This document shows positions 1 through 13,083 of a stretch of 64,000 nt of DNA, in pieces. A program made the translations under genes and the position numbers. The stretch's first letter is position 1. Each line of letters starts with the position of its first letter. A model generated the notes under the pieces. It had not been told where the DNA came from, searched no databases, and worked only from the letters and a program-made list of their open reading frames with translations. Source of the DNA: Vigna angularis. Its lineage: Eukaryota > Streptophyta > Magnoliopsida > Fabales > Fabaceae. Location of the stretch: assembly GCF_016808095.1 (NCBI RefSeq), contig NC_068971.1, positions 16,287,501 through 16,351,500 of the forward strand, in the 5' to 3' direction.

Positions 1-2
1 CC

Positions 3-1162
3 ATTCCTTGTCCAACTAATACAGATCCCATGGTTCCAACATGGAAGCGTTGCAATAATCTGGTTTTATCTTGGATCAATCATTTTGTTTCTCATGAGAT
101 TGCTACAAGTATTATCTGGATTGACTCTGCTGTTGCGGCATGGAAGGATCTTCTTGAAAATAGAACGGCTTAGTTTCAATAAGAGGGGGGTGAATTGGTG
201 AAACACAAAAATAATGTTTTCTTTAAATCTTTTTCGCAAAGTAGATGCCTTTAAAAGCTTTCTTGAAACGCAAGGAAAAAGACTTTGTAGTGCAGCGGAA
301 TATAATCGAATGAGCAAAATACAAAGTCGACTGAATGAAACAGAGTAGGGATAGAAAGATCAAACGCTGAGTTTTTATACTGGTTCGGCCAAGCCTACAT
401 CCAGTGTCCTTCTATCACAAGAAGCCAATGCACTATAATGATCAAGGTTTTTACAACAAGGCTTTTATAGCGACATCCACGTCAAAAATATAAAACACTT
501 ATCTAACCCTCTAATCAAAATATAGGCATATACAAACAAAGAACAACAACAAGATGTCCCCTCTCCTGCAGTCTTTAAAACTTTGAACAATCCTCAAAGT
601 CTAGAACGACGCATGTTCTCTTCCTGTAATCAAACCAAGGCAACTCCAATCTTCACAAGATTAATAGAAACTGATCACGAAATAGACACCTCAAGTGCAG
701 GTTGATCAGACAGTAAGAGCATCAAGATCTTTATTCAATGCATCAATCTGACCTAAGTGTTACTGCATATTACACTAAAATGAAGATTCTCCGGGATGAA
801 CTTTGAAATTTTCGCCCAATTCCTGAATGTCAATCTTTTGCTTTTCGTTGTGTTGTTTCTAAGACAATGAAGGAATATCGTGAAAATGATTGTGTTCTTT
901 GTTTTCTTATAGGCTTGAATGATAATTACTCTATTGTCCGCTCTCAGATCCTTCTCATGGATCCCTTGCCTTCTTTACCCAAAACTTTTTCAATGATAAT
1001 TCAACATGAGCGACAATTACAATCAGGAATTCTTTCTCAACCTCCAGTCATGGCGGCAGAAGTTTCTCAATCTAAACCTTCTTTTTCTACCTTCAATGGT
1101 AGAGGTAAACCCTCTCCTGCCAATGATTATGGCCAAGGAAAATCTTCAAATCAAGGTTCTTA
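3..1162 (+). pseudogene. Ty1/Copia gag (UBN2-type) fragment, interrupted
   Basis: Two blocks on the + strand read as one Copia gag. Positions 3-170 give a peptide with W-K-R-C-N-N, S-W-I-N and A-A-W-K-D-L, the N-terminal half of a UBN2/gag domain. From about 715 the reading resumes with D-L-Y-S-M-H-Q, S-V-T-A-Y-Y-T-K-M-K and F-R-P-I-P-E-C, then runs open from the ATG at 867 to 1162 (G-L-N-D-N-Y and a C-terminal polar stretch). One in-frame TGA lies near 809, and about 20 residues expected between the blocks are missing. The gap holds a minus-strand LTR fragment. The frame is abandoned just before a second LTR at 1229, so protease, integrase and RT are absent. Gag would coat the element RNA in cytoplasmic particles. 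This copy is dead and also truncated by the window edge. Confidence 0.8.
154..715 (-). mobile_element. SIRE-like Copia LTR fragment inside gag
   Basis: The reverse complement matches the LTR at 42837-45539: the same phrases flank the transcription and polyadenylation region (a 'gatgtaggcttggccgaacc' stretch, then 'agtataaaa') and a C-run followed by 'ctctt' near the 3' end. The LTR is truncated at its 5' side, near 715, where alignment with the other copy ends. The left edge is uncertain (154-171). No convincing target-site duplication is visible, because the shared GATCTT on both sides can come from the gag sequence itself. Confidence 0.65.
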
Positions 1163-1228
1163 GGCTCGTTATCAAGGTTCTCAGGCTCGTTCCTCAGGGG
1201 AAGGTTTGGTGCACCTCGACAATGCACT

Positions 1229-2533
1229 TGATAACGGTTGATTTCACCGTTATTTGAGAGTAAATTTTGATATCAAATGAACCCTTTTTGACTTAGAACT
1301 TTGTTTGTTCTCTTGATTTTGGTTTATTTTGGGAAATAAAAGAGTTGAGGTTACACTTCAAGATTTTATCACTAAATCCCCTTGGTTTTGTAGGAAATTG
1401 GGATGAATTGGAAGAGGAGTTAAGTTATCAAGAAGTTGGAACTCATAAAGGACAGAAAGAGCACCAGAAGAGAAGGTTACAAAAAGTCGCACTCACGCTT
1501 GGGCGCCCCTTTCATGACCCTTAGTGTTGGAGCTTCGTCGTTACGCCTGGGCACCCTTTTTAGGGCGCTAAGCGCCATCTTTCCTGCAATGTTTCACGTC
1601 TGAGCGCCCTCTATTAGACGTTGAGCACCATTCTCTCGCAAGCACGCCTGAGCGCCCTAGGTAGGGGCATTGAGCGGTGGTAACGTTGGCCCAATTCAGC
1701 CCTATTTAAGGATTAGCTCGACCTAGAGAGGCTATTTCTTGACAGAATTAACACAAATTCATATTTTCTTCAATTCTCTAGAGGCAAAAGTGGATGCAGA
1801 AGCTCTCCTCTTCAGTTTTTAGGGTTTTTCTATCTTTTTCATTCCATTGTTCATCTAGTTTCCCCATGACGATGGCAAACTAAACATTATTTGTTGTTGA
1901 AGGATGATGTAACCTTGTGAACTCTCATGTATTTGAATTGATCTTAATTATATATGCTTCTTTCATTAATTGTTAGGATAATTCTTCTTTACTCAATGCT
2001 TGTTATGTTTAACTCATTCATGGCATGATGTATGATATGCATGAGTACTGGGAGGTTTCTTACAATTCATGTTCTAGAGGATTGCTCCCAAAAGCAATAT
2101 TGCTCAGGGATGGGGATATGAGTTTTGGTCATCTTAAGCTCTTAATCGTAATGCAACATTAATTATTAGGGATGCAAGGGATTGTGGTCTAGTAATTAAG
2201 GATAAGCTTTCTTCGCCGCGGGATCAGGTTTTAAGTAATTTAGAGAGTGATGTTAACAATTGAATGAAGAAGATAAATTCATATATGCATGAGAATAAAC
2301 TAGGTGAAATCTAAACCCCAACAACATATTCATCTCGTATTCAATATCGTCCATTCACGTAGTGTTTTTCTTTCAATTGGTCAAAAGCGCATTCATATTT
2401 ACTTTCTTGTTTTGCATACAAACTTCCAAATTGTTCCTCAAAAGTCTTAATTAGTTGAGTAATCACATAACTATTTAGTGTCGTGAGTCCTTTGGGATAC
2501 GATACTTGGTCTTACCATTTTATATTACTTTCA
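1229..2533 (+). mobile_element. Athila-like (Ty3/gypsy) LTR, 3' end truncated
   Basis: It begins with TGATAACGGTT, the same start seen at the 5' LTR of the minus-strand element ending at 33557 and, slightly changed, at 43933. It contains the GC-rich 'gggcgc' and 'gagcgcc' segment typical of this family in the window (about 1495-1690), then the AT-rich tail ending in 'acttggtcttaccatttta' (about 2505-2525). The last ~30 bp of the LTR and any primer-binding site are missing. It lies directly downstream of the Copia gag fragment, so it was probably inserted into that element. Confidence 0.75.
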
Positions 2534-4018
2534 TAATTAACAAGTAAATAACTAGAATCTTTTAAGCAAAGGAAGAAAAGAGAAGAAAGGAAGGATACAT
2601 GCAAAGAGAGATTCTCGATAATTTGAGAAGTATGTTAAAGTCAACATGATTTTGACTCAAAGCATATCAATGATTTCGTTTTCAAATGTTAAGCAAAAAA
2701 ATAAATAAAGGAAGCCACCAAACAAGGGAGGCCACATAATAGTCAAATTATCAAATCTCACTAAAGATAAACTACAACTTCTAAAATTTAAAAACGAAAT
2801 TTAATAACAATTAGAAAGGAAAAGATATAACACAACCCTCCAACCAAAAATTAACATCAACATCATCAATTATTTTGTTATTAAAGTGACAAACAAATAA
2901 ACAAACAAAACAAGAGCAACAAATTGTAGTGTTACGGATTGTTGTGTGGATGAGAGAGAGGATGAAGATGAGAAATAAACAATTGGATAAGTGAGGAAGG
3001 TGGGTTAAGGTTAGGTGAGTGTTTCTGATTTTTTTTATTTTTTTATTTTAAATTAAAAATAAAAATTATTAAAATACCCCTATGTTTAAAGTATGTCTTT
3101 TTTGTATGAATGAGGATTTTTTTTTCTACTAAAACTTGGTACACTTTGCTAAAATATACCAACTGAAAAAAGAACTTACATATGTTAGCAAACACACACA
3201 TATATATATATATATAATATTTTTGTTTTTAAATACGCAATTTCATATAGATATGTGGGTTGAAACAATTAAATTTGTGAAATTTAATTACAATTATTCT
3301 TATCAAAATTTACAAAGGAGTCTTTAAGGCGGAGTATGAGGGTTTCAAGAGTCGAGTTGTGACTTTCATGAGAAAATTATTATGTTCTAAAGAAAAATAG
3401 GAAAAATTCACTTGTAAAATCTTTAATGCAAGTTAGTAAAAAAAGTTTGAATATGTATTAGAATAATAGTAAATGAGATATATGAGTATGAGATTGAGTA
3501 TTAACTAAGTACGGTATTTATAGGCTTTCTAGGCCATGAATAAACTAATTTTGTTACTTATAATCAAGTGTTATATCTTGGAGATTTTAGATAATCAATT
3601 ATTATATCATGAGATATTATATTATTATAATATATTAGAAATATAATAGAATCTAATAATAAGTTATTATATTTTAATATATTATCTGTAAATATCTTAA
3701 AGATATTTTATAATATTTTTGGGGTATGTACATAAGGTCCTCATCTCAGAAGCCATAAATATGGTGTAGGTGGACCTTATTGATGGGTGAATGAGTTTTA
3801 TCATTATTCGAGTTTTAACATAGGTATTAACGAGATGCATTTTGGATAAAGGCTTGAGTAATTTGTCAAATTTATTGAATTTGAGATTAATTGTAGTTGG
3901 ATGTTTGGTGCATTCAAGCTTAGTGAAATCACATACTTGAAAAAAAGTGACTAGGTAAAACCTTGCTCGGTAAAACAACTCAATTTAGGGAAGCAGTTGT
4001 CAAATTGTTAAACTTGGG
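2534..4018. other. AT-rich non-coding stretch
   Basis: I see no gene here. There is a short TA run near 3199-3216, many A/T homopolymers, and no open frame longer than about 90 codons with protein-like composition. The sequence does not match the retroelements recognised elsewhere in the window. Confidence 0.6.
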
Positions 4019-4372
4019 CTTATTGTTGTGTCGTTGAGTATGATTTACTAGGTTGTATGATTATGTCGGCGAGTGGAGATGTCACTCGAACTTATTTTTG
4101 TGCCATTGAGTATTGTTTATTTAGACATATGATTATGTTAGTAAGTGGGAGTGTAACTCAGTGTCATTGTTGTGTCATCAAGTATAATTTACTCAAGCAT
4201 ACAATTATGTTGTTTGTTAGGATAGGCACTTAGACTTTTTGTGTTGACGAGTATACTTGAACATATGATTATGGTGAGGAGTGAGAATGCCACTTAGGCT
4301 TATTGTGCCATCATGTATCTTTTACCCGGAGGTATATGATTATGTTTAGGAACGAGGATACCACTCAATACT
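4019..4372 (+). repeat. Degenerate ~72-bp tandem repeat, about five copies
   Basis: Units begin near 4019, 4091, 4164, 4235 and 4299. Each starts with a variant of 'cttattgttgtgtcgttgag', passes through 'tgattatg' and ends near 'gtggagatgtcactc'. Spacing is 64-73 bp. Copies differ at many positions, so the array is old. No reading frame is shared across units. Confidence 0.7.
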
Positions 4373-4468
4373 TAATCTCATACTCATTTACTAGAATTTT
4401 CGAAAGACTTTTAATTTGATTAGAATTTTCAACTTACAATTTTGGAAGGAAAATAAAATAATTAACAA

Positions 4469-6095
4469 TGTTAATACAACATTGTCTAGATAGACTAGAC
4501 CGTCTAACAACTCAAGTTTTCAAGTTTAACAAAGAGTATTAAACAAAATATTGTTTCTCAGAAAAAGTTGTTTAGGACAAATAGTAGTGTCTAATGAAAA
4601 AGCATTTTATAACGGTTGAAGCTAAGAATTGAAGTAATGCTTTATAGACCAAACTATTTAAATGGATTAAAAAATCATAAACAACATTTAGAAGAAAGTG
4701 TCTCTCATTGAAATCTCTTAATAAATGAGTAAAATAAACTAGCTTCTTAATAAAACAAAAGTCTATCTCTTATATGACACTAAGGTTAAAAGAAATTTCT
4801 ATTTAATATAGTTTTATTATACAAGAAAAGCTTTCTATATAAAACATCATCTTATGAATGACCATTAAAACAATTTATCCTTTAAAAGAACTTCATGATA
4901 ATATCATGTGATGAATATACATGTGATTTGTCTAACCAAACGATGCCTTTATTAATGAAATGACAAATGATAACATTTCTTAAACGCACTACACTGGTTC
5001 GTTTATCAACGTTTAAAACATTTAATGCATGTACGAAAAAAACCTTTGATGCTTGCATACTTTGTTTCTAGATATTCGTGCAGATCAATAAAGCATATAG
5101 ATATGTTCAGAATCATGACACCCAAGAAAAAAAAACATGAGAGAGAAGAAGAATATTTTAGGAATGTTTCCTTGAAGCCATTTTCTCTATCACATCGTAC
5201 GAGTTCAAGTTTCACTTAAGGCTATAAGAAAAAGCTCTGGACCTTACAAAGTAGACTAAAGTCAGACTTCATATCAGAAAGCTACCAACTCTTCAGAACT
5301 TCTTGGTCTAATGGTCATCTTTCAAGAGAAGCTATATATAGAAGAAAGCTTGAAGAGAAAATAAGAAGAATAGCAATGTGAAAAGAGAGAAAAGCAACGT
5401 GAAAAGAGAGAAAAACTTAAAGTGCTCTTATATCGTTTGATGCTCAATATCTTTTGAGAGAAAAGTATTTGTAAAGAGAAAAACATATTCAAGTTTTACA
5501 TATTGTATTGTATTATATCATATATTCTCTCGCTAAGAGTTAATCGTCTATACCTTTTCAAAAATCCATTTGTGGATTTGTTATATGTTATAAAGAGAAC
5601 TCAAATACTTAGTTGTTCAACTCAGGTTGAGTTGAACGTCGAAACAGTTGTCTAGGGTTATATCCTAGAGAGGCTAAATTCATTCTAGTCATGTTGACTA
5701 AAGAACCAAGAGTGGTGCTAATATTTGTTTTAACCAAGAGTGGTTCTAATACTCATTGTAATTAGGAGTGGTGAGAATACTCAGTGAGATCCTGGAGATG
5801 CAAAACTCATGTAATCTTTTGAAAAAGATTAGTAGAATCCCGTAAAAAATTTTAAGGAAGAACTGGACGTAGTTCAAGTTGAGTGAACAAGTATAAAAAT
5901 TCGTGATTTATTGCTTTCTTTTATTCAAAACATTTTCCATTTGCTCATATAAAACTAGTGTCTATCTAAAAAACGCTTCCATACTTTCTTTGCATGTTAT
6001 TAAATGTTGCCTTTCGAAAATATTCGAAAAACATCATTCACCCTTCTTCTAATGTTTTTCTTGTAATTTCAAAAAACATTCTAACTTGAAGTTAT
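4469..6095 (+). mobile_element. Candidate solo LTR, SIRE-like Copia
   Basis: It starts TGTTAATACAACATTGTC and carries features of long Copia/SIRE LTRs: a TATATATA box near 5333 followed by purine-rich leader sequence, the phrases 'aatcttttgaaaaagatta' and 'ggacgtagttc' near 5810-5875, then 'agtataaaaattcgtg' and a C/T-rich 'cacccttcttc' near 6040. No internal coding region follows, so it would be a solo LTR. The right edge is a guess. Assignment rests on recalled family resemblance, not on a second copy in this window. Confidence 0.4.
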
Positions 6096-9000
6096 TTTGA
6101 TCTTCATTTCCACCTTTCTTATTTTATTTATATTCAGTGTATAAAATATTTTTAAGAAATTAATTTTAGGGAATATGAGATATTTGAGATGAAGCAGTAT
6201 TCTAATTTTGTGACTATATTTAGACAGGAGATTGAATCTCAAACACTGGCTAAGGAAGTCATACGTGAAACCATATGAACCAGTAAGTTCTTCTTTAAAA
6301 ATTATGAAACTATAGCATATTATAAGAAACTTGTCAGCAATTCCTCTTAAAAATATTATTTGTAACGTGTGTTTGTTGGAGCAATTTAAGGTCGTAAAGA
6401 TGGGATTTTAGCATACTGGAAACAAACAATATTCAACAATTTAAAATATCTAATTAGATATATTTTATATCTTCATTATAAATAAAAATATATATATTAA
6501 AAGTTTCTTAACCTTTATTCATAAAAATTAATTAAGAATAAAAGAAATAAAATTATCCATTACCAATCATGGTAAAAGAAAGACAATAATATTAATTATC
6601 ACTTTTCAATAAAAAAAAATGTACTCTTTTTAATTCTTGAAACATGATCTTAAAAGTTGTGGAAAGAAAAACAGCAAGATATTATATATATTATATATAT
6701 AACAAAATAAGTGTTCTTAATAAAATATGATCAATAGATGATCTTTCTCTGCATTATCAGTTTCAGCAGGTGAAATCTTTGATTGGGGTCACAAGAATCT
6801 CTTTAGCAGATGTGTTTATTGTATCGTTTAAGTGAAGTTGAAGTTTCATGATCACTAATAAGACTAAGTTTGCAAGAGAAAGAGGATGGTGAAGTTAGTA
6901 CTGGCATGTGCATTTGCCTTTTTATGAGGATGCTGTTCCTTCTATCAGGATGCACATGTGTAGTCTAATGCAATTGTTGGGTGCTTGTTCTTGGTTTTTG
7001 TCTTTTAATATGATCTAGTGTAACATGCTTAATTAGTATTTCCAACATGTTCTTCACTTGTGGAATTTTTCTTATTACTTTGTTTAATTATAATCTAATA
7101 CATATATTAACTTCATTACATTGTGGGTTCATAAATAAGTTTAAGACATTCTCAATATATGTCGGTTTAGAACATTTTAACACCATATAATAAACAGTTA
7201 AAAATTTAGAAACCAAAATGACACTATATACTTTTTTTTTCTTACTTTCGACATTTTTAAACTCTAAATTTGATCTACCATTAAAATTTTCATTTAACTC
7301 TTATTTCTTCTTCATTTTTATGTTTTTTTTTTCTCTCGCTTGTGTGTTTGTTATTCCTCTACTAAAGATAGTGTAAGTACAAGTGACATGCATTCCTGAA
7401 AAATAATTAAAATGAAGCAACTCGATCGCAATTATTGTACAATAAATTTCCCCACAGCATGTCTGCCCCAAATATGAAACATGAAAAGACAATAATTTTA
7501 CAAATAATTAACGATCCATTTCATCTTGTATATATTGCTAGATGGGAATGTTGACTTATGGTACTATGTCACTATTCATCGCCATGTGATCGCATAGCTT
7601 ATCATATAAATAATGAGTCTTTGTACTGTATATCAATATCAATTCGGATCATGATTCATCAGACTTAATTATAATTAATCATATTATTAGTATAATATGC
7701 GTGGTGGTTTGAAAAAAAAATAAAGAAAAAAATCGAAATCAACTGTATTATAAGTATAATATATTTGAAAGAGTAAAACATGTCCTGATACATAGGAATA
7801 TACAAGGGATAACACCAAAATTTGTTAATATAGTTATGACAAAATACCGTCTAAAATACAATAGTCAGTTTAATTAGATTTAATATTATCAAATTCTATT
7901 TAATTAGTAGATTATTTGTTGCATTCTTCAAAAAAAGCAGTTATGACAAAATATTTTTTTAAAATAATATCACACTAGGCTACGGTTTAATAAAAAGTTC
8001 ATAGTTATAGTCATGAATAAGTTACAATTTCTTCAACCAATCGTAGGTTATTATGATTTTTTTAAAAATAATATTTTTATTTTCGATAACTATCACCCTA
8101 TTAAATAACTTGAAGAATTAAATCAAGATTTAATACTATTAGATAACATTGTTGAAAAAAAAAAACAAGAATTATAAATTCAGTTTTCACCACTAATGAT
8201 TTTGAAAAATCCACTATAAATAAGTAAAAATTGATATTTGAATCAATTTTTTTTTCGTGATAACTTAAAGTATATTTGTTTTTAAAGTGTTTGCATTACA
8301 CATATATGTAAGGGAGAACCATATATACTCTGACTATCAGAATATATTTACAGTTTTATGTATAATTGTAATCTACATCTTTTCAAAAATTACAAAAATA
8401 TCATCATATATTTATAGGTTACGTTTTTCTTAAAGTAATGATATATGTGACGACTATTAGAATTATATTGCCAAGTTTGCCAAGTTTGCAACATGTTTTT
8501 GTCATCTTTTGTTATGTACTATTGCTTAATTGCTGGTGAGAGTTGGAGGAAAGATTAATGGTTTTGTTTGTTGGTTTTACACCTTTTTTATATAAATTCT
8601 TTTAGATACTATTCGGTGGATTGATTCTTGATCATGGTGACATGCAACTTTTAAAATCACCATGCCTGCCATGTCACACCAAAAAGAAAAAAATTGAGAA
8701 ACAATTTTTTGTCAAAGATTCTGCTTTCGTTTACACTGTTTTCGTAGGACTCGACACGGACAAAAAGAAAGAAAAATAACATAAGATATAAGATATAATG
8801 AAGTAAAAGAAACACTAATAAATATTGACATACGATTTCTATAAATATGAACAATGATTAATTTTAGATAACATCATGTTAAGGGTTTTTTATTAATTGT
8901 TGTGAAAAATAACGTTGAATTTAGAATATATAAATAAATGTATATAAGCTAATTTTGTAAGATTTAATTAAATTTAAAATTTACTTTTTAATATAAATCA

Positions 9001-9880
9001 AGTTACATTCTAACGAGATTTATATTGATTAAATATATTATTTTATTTGTTATCACGGAGTTTATCTAATAATATTTAGTCTCATGAGAATTAGACTTAA
9101 AGTGAATTCAATTTTTAATTGATAACGTAATATATTTTAGACAAATATAGATGGTTGATTATAAATTTATTTTAAATTTGTTTTTTAAATTTACTTAAGA
9201 CTAAAAAAGTGATATTATCATGTATAGCTAGATTCTAAAGTTTTAGATATTTAATTTTTTTTATTAATTTTATAAAGTTGTGAATACTCTCATACAATAA
9301 ATAATTTATTAATTTTTACAATGTCTTATACGTAAATATCTAAATTAATTCTGAAAAATGCGTGCATTTCCAGAAGTTTTCAAAACTGTTATTTATTTAG
9401 ATATAATGTTTTTTTATTTAATCTACACAAACTTTTTTGTAGTTGTTATAGAAAGATTTAGGTTTAATCATTTCACTTGACACATAGCATAGTATGAATT
9501 TGACATCTGAATTTTTTTTTTACTTTTTAAAAACTAAAAATAAAAAATAAAAATGAAATAATTAAAAAATTATTTTAAAAAATTCAAAACATTAAAAAGT
9601 AATACATGATACATCTTTAACCGTATTAGTATAGAACTGATATTTAATTACTTAAAACCTCAATTCAGAGATGAAATATCTATTTAAAAAAATCACCAAA
9701 AATAAGAATTATGTTAAACAAAAACTTAAAAGCAAGATAAATTTTTAAACGCGGTTTATACAAATTTTATTTTTCAAAAACTAATTTGGTACTCATTTAA
9801 CTTTTCTATATTTGTCTTCTTTATTAGATTTGACGGTCCAAAGCTAGGAGATATGCATGCTTGAGTGTTTCCTTAGATGA
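6096..9880. other. AT-rich intergenic region with two exon-like scraps
   Basis: Mostly A/T-rich sequence with no long open frame. Two short stretches look spliced. At about 6168-6284 an open frame after a 'ttttag' acceptor reads R-E-Y-E-I-F-E-M-K-Q-Y and ends in a TGA just before an 'agtaagtt' donor. At about 6768-6830, after a 'tttcag' acceptor, there is Q-V-K-S-L-I-G-V-T-R-I-S-L and a stop. Neither matches a family I recognise. They may be remains of a lost gene or chance. Confidence 0.4.
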
Positions 9881-9983
9881 ATGGTGCGGAAATGTGGTGG
9901 TAAATGGTCCAAGGATGATGATCTAAATTTCTACACTACTCTTCAATCCATGCTCCATGATGATTCCAAAAGTTGCCTACAAG
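9881..9983 (+). other. Possible first exon, unknown protein
   Basis: An ATG at 9881 opens 34 codons (M-V-R-K-C-G-G-K-W-S-K-D-D-D-L, then F-Y-T-T-L-Q-S-M-L) and ends at a good GTAAAG donor at 9984. Base composition is less AT-rich than the flanks. No matching downstream exon is seen before the esterase promoter, so this is either a gene fragment or chance. I do not recognise the peptide. Confidence 0.25.
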
Positions 9984-10526
9984 GTAAAGTTGATGTTATC
10001 TTTATGAATAGCTTTCACTCTTTTAAAATTGTTTAACTATGACTAGGAGATTTGCCATCCAGTATTGTATTTATCATTCATTAAACAAAAAGAATTATTT
10101 ATTGATAACTTACTTTTCTAACTCTCACGTGTTAGAAGAATATAATTAAGAATGTCCATTTGTCATCTTAATTATTGGTTAGGCGAGAGATAGAAAAAAA
10201 ATGAGAAAAATGTGGTGACGTGTGAATACAAAGAATTAGGAATTGCAACATAAAAAGAACGTAAAATCATATTAGTGAGTTAAAAAAATAACTGATTCAT
10301 GAAGCTTTTTTGGTTTATTAAAGAAGAAAAAGTCATTGTAGATTAGAAGCTTCAAATGAACTTGATTAAAATATTTAAGCACTTTAATAAAGCATTTTAA
10401 TATGTGCCTTGGCTTGTTCACTCACATTTTAGACCTGTCAATATCATTGATTTCGTAAAAATAATTTTTTTATTCGACATAAGTAGTCCTCTCTTTTTGG
10501 CACAGTTTGATATGTTTAAAATTGAG

Positions 10527-10608
<82 letters not shown>

Positions 10609-12186
10609 ACTCAGGTTTTTAAATAAGAAATATCACTTCAAGTAGTAATATATTAATATTTTATTCTAAAATGAGGTTAAGCAGCAAGGCATGCAATTAC
10701 TTTTAGATTTCATAGACATTTTTAAAAGAAAAAAGTTAATTCTTTTTTTTATTTTATAATGACTTTATATGCAAATAGAAAATTATGTAAAATATATTTT
10801 AATTACAAACACAATAATTCATGTTTTTTAATATTATTATTGTTCTATTATTAATAATGATAAAATCCAACGCACACGTGATATGGCTACATCAGCAAGG
10901 TAACTAGCACATTTTAAAAGAGAATTAATTATATTTGTTAGAACGGTATCTTATGCCCAATTATTGCATCCAAATAATTGGTCTTCTCTTTTCTTATTTT
11001 GAATTAAAATATATAGACTACTTTAGCATTTGAATTATACCAAATCAGTATTTATTTTTTATACCTAAATTTTAAGATAAATAAACTATTTAAATATATA
11101 AAATATGTATTATAATTAATAATTGTAACAAATAAATATTTTTGGCAATTGTAACAAATAAATATTTTTGGGCGTTTAAATTTATTTATATTTATGATAT
11201 TGTTTTAGATTATTAATACTTCTGTAAAGCAAAAATTGAAATTTCAGTTAACCTTAAGAATCTTAAAGTAAAAGATTAAAAAACGATGTGATAAAAAAAG
11301 CCCCATGAATATTATGATCAAAGTTGAAAATTTTCTCGTGAAAGAATCATGTTTGAACCATTTTTTTAATATAATTGTAATATAAGAGAGAGGTAGGAGA
11401 GAGGACGAGGAACGTTACTTCAATAAGTTTATAAGAACACGTAAACAATCAAGGTGAGAATCACACCACAAAGCTATTATTAAAATTAAAAACAAAAAAA
11501 AAGTATTTCACTTTAATTGAAATAAATAATATTTCATGGAGATAAAACGTTGTAATATGTTCTCTCTAAGGTACTAAAAGTCCAAAGTAGACGTGGATAT
11601 AACATGAAATGTTAAATAAAGTCGAATATGTCAAAAAAAATGTAATATTTTAAAATTATTAGTATAATTTCTATAAATTATTAAGCACACTATTGTTGAC
11701 TTTGCAATATTTTAAAAATTATATTCAAAACGATTTCTAGTTAATTTATAGTACCATAACTTTTATACTTGTCTAAACATTAAAACTTAATATCTTTAGG
11801 GTTTAGTTTTGTAAATTAATAGTTAAATTTTTTTTAAATTACTAAAGTTGACTAAATATTATTTTTGAAATAATTATTATAAAATAAGCAATTTTAATAT
11901 ATACATTTTAGAAATCATTATACTATTTTTTGTTTTTGTTCGAGTTTTTAATGTTTTTTATTCTTATGAATTCTTTAAATAATATTCTTAAAAGTCGTGA
12001 TTCATGGATCTTTTGAATAATTAAATTAATAAGATCTTTATTTTATAGAAAATAATAATTAAATACATAAGAAAAAGATAGAAATAATTGATTTCACTTA
12101 TACTGGATTGAAATGGATGATAAGAAAGTGCAACTTGAGGATAAAACAAAAGACAAATGACAGGTGCGCATTAAGGTATCCATGTA
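9984..12186. other. AT-rich intergenic DNA with a TA microsatellite
   Basis: No gene is visible. A pure TA/AT run of about 79 bp occupies 10529-10607. The rest is A/T-rich, with short direct repeats such as the doubled 'aacaaataaatatttttgg' unit near 11128-11170. It forms the distal upstream region of the esterase gene. Confidence 0.6.
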
Positions 12187-12259
12187 ACGTGGCGGGGACA
12201 AGTAGAGAGAGAGAGAGAAAAGGAACAAGAATATTCAGAATTATTCCTGCTCTATAAAT
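12187..12259 (+). promoter_or_regulatory. Core promoter of the CPRD49-like gene: ABRE-like element and TATA box
   Basis: ACGTGGC, the core of an abscisic-acid response element, lies at 12187-12193. A GA-repeat sits at about 12204-12218, and TATAAAT at 12253-12259 is a good TATA box. Transcription would start near 12285, giving an ~85-nt 5' UTR before the ATG at 12369. The CPRD49 family was named from a dehydration-responsive cowpea transcript, so an ABRE here is plausible. Function is not shown by the sequence alone. Confidence 0.5.
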
Positions 12260-12368
12260 TCCTCATCCCAATGTCGTAGGAGGAGTGTGTAGTGTTTCTT
12301 GTTTGAGACTGAGGGTAGACAAAAAGGGAGAGAAACATAAATTATTTAGTTTCTCATTCTTTTCATTC

Positions 12369-13038
12369 ATGGCAGGCCCATTGAGACCTCAGATTGTGTT
12401 ATTTGGTTCTTCCATAATTCAAATGAGCTTCGACAATGGTGGTTGGGGTGCCATTCTAGCTAACTTGTACGCCAGAAAGGTCCTTCTTTAATTCTCTTTC
12501 TCCTTCATATATACTTCCATGCCAGAAAACTCCATATTTTCCAACTCTACTTTATTATGTTTTTCACACCATAGCTTTTTTCTCCTTCTTGAACAAGCCA
12601 CACCACTGATCAATATACCCCACAATTTTGTAATCATTTTGGTCAGTTTTTCACCTCAATGTAAAGTAATTCATGTTCAGAAGACTCGTGACACTTGTCT
12701 ATAAAACTGGGAAATGTTTAATTACTGTGATGAGGTCATGATGTGATACTGATCGATCGTATGTATCATGAATGACTTTTATTAAATATACACACATACC
12801 ATACGTAGGTATCTGTATGTATATACTTTTTTGTCATTATCGATGGTGAATGAATCTCAATTAAAGAATGTTGATATGGTGGCTCAGGCGGATATCGTCT
12901 TGCGTGGATACTCAGGTTGGAATTCAAGAAGGGCTTTGGAAGTTATGGATGAAATTTTTCCTAAGGTACTGCCAAAACGCCATGTTCACTTCAATGCCTA
13001 ATCAGACGATTCTCTCCTTTGAATAATTTTTCTTTTCA

Positions 13039-13083
<45 letters not shown>

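Noticed and set aside
149..730. GATCTT target duplication around the LTR fragment in the Copia gag
   Set aside because: The two GATCTT copies can be explained as different D-L codons of gag, with about 20 residues lost between them, and the LTR is truncated.
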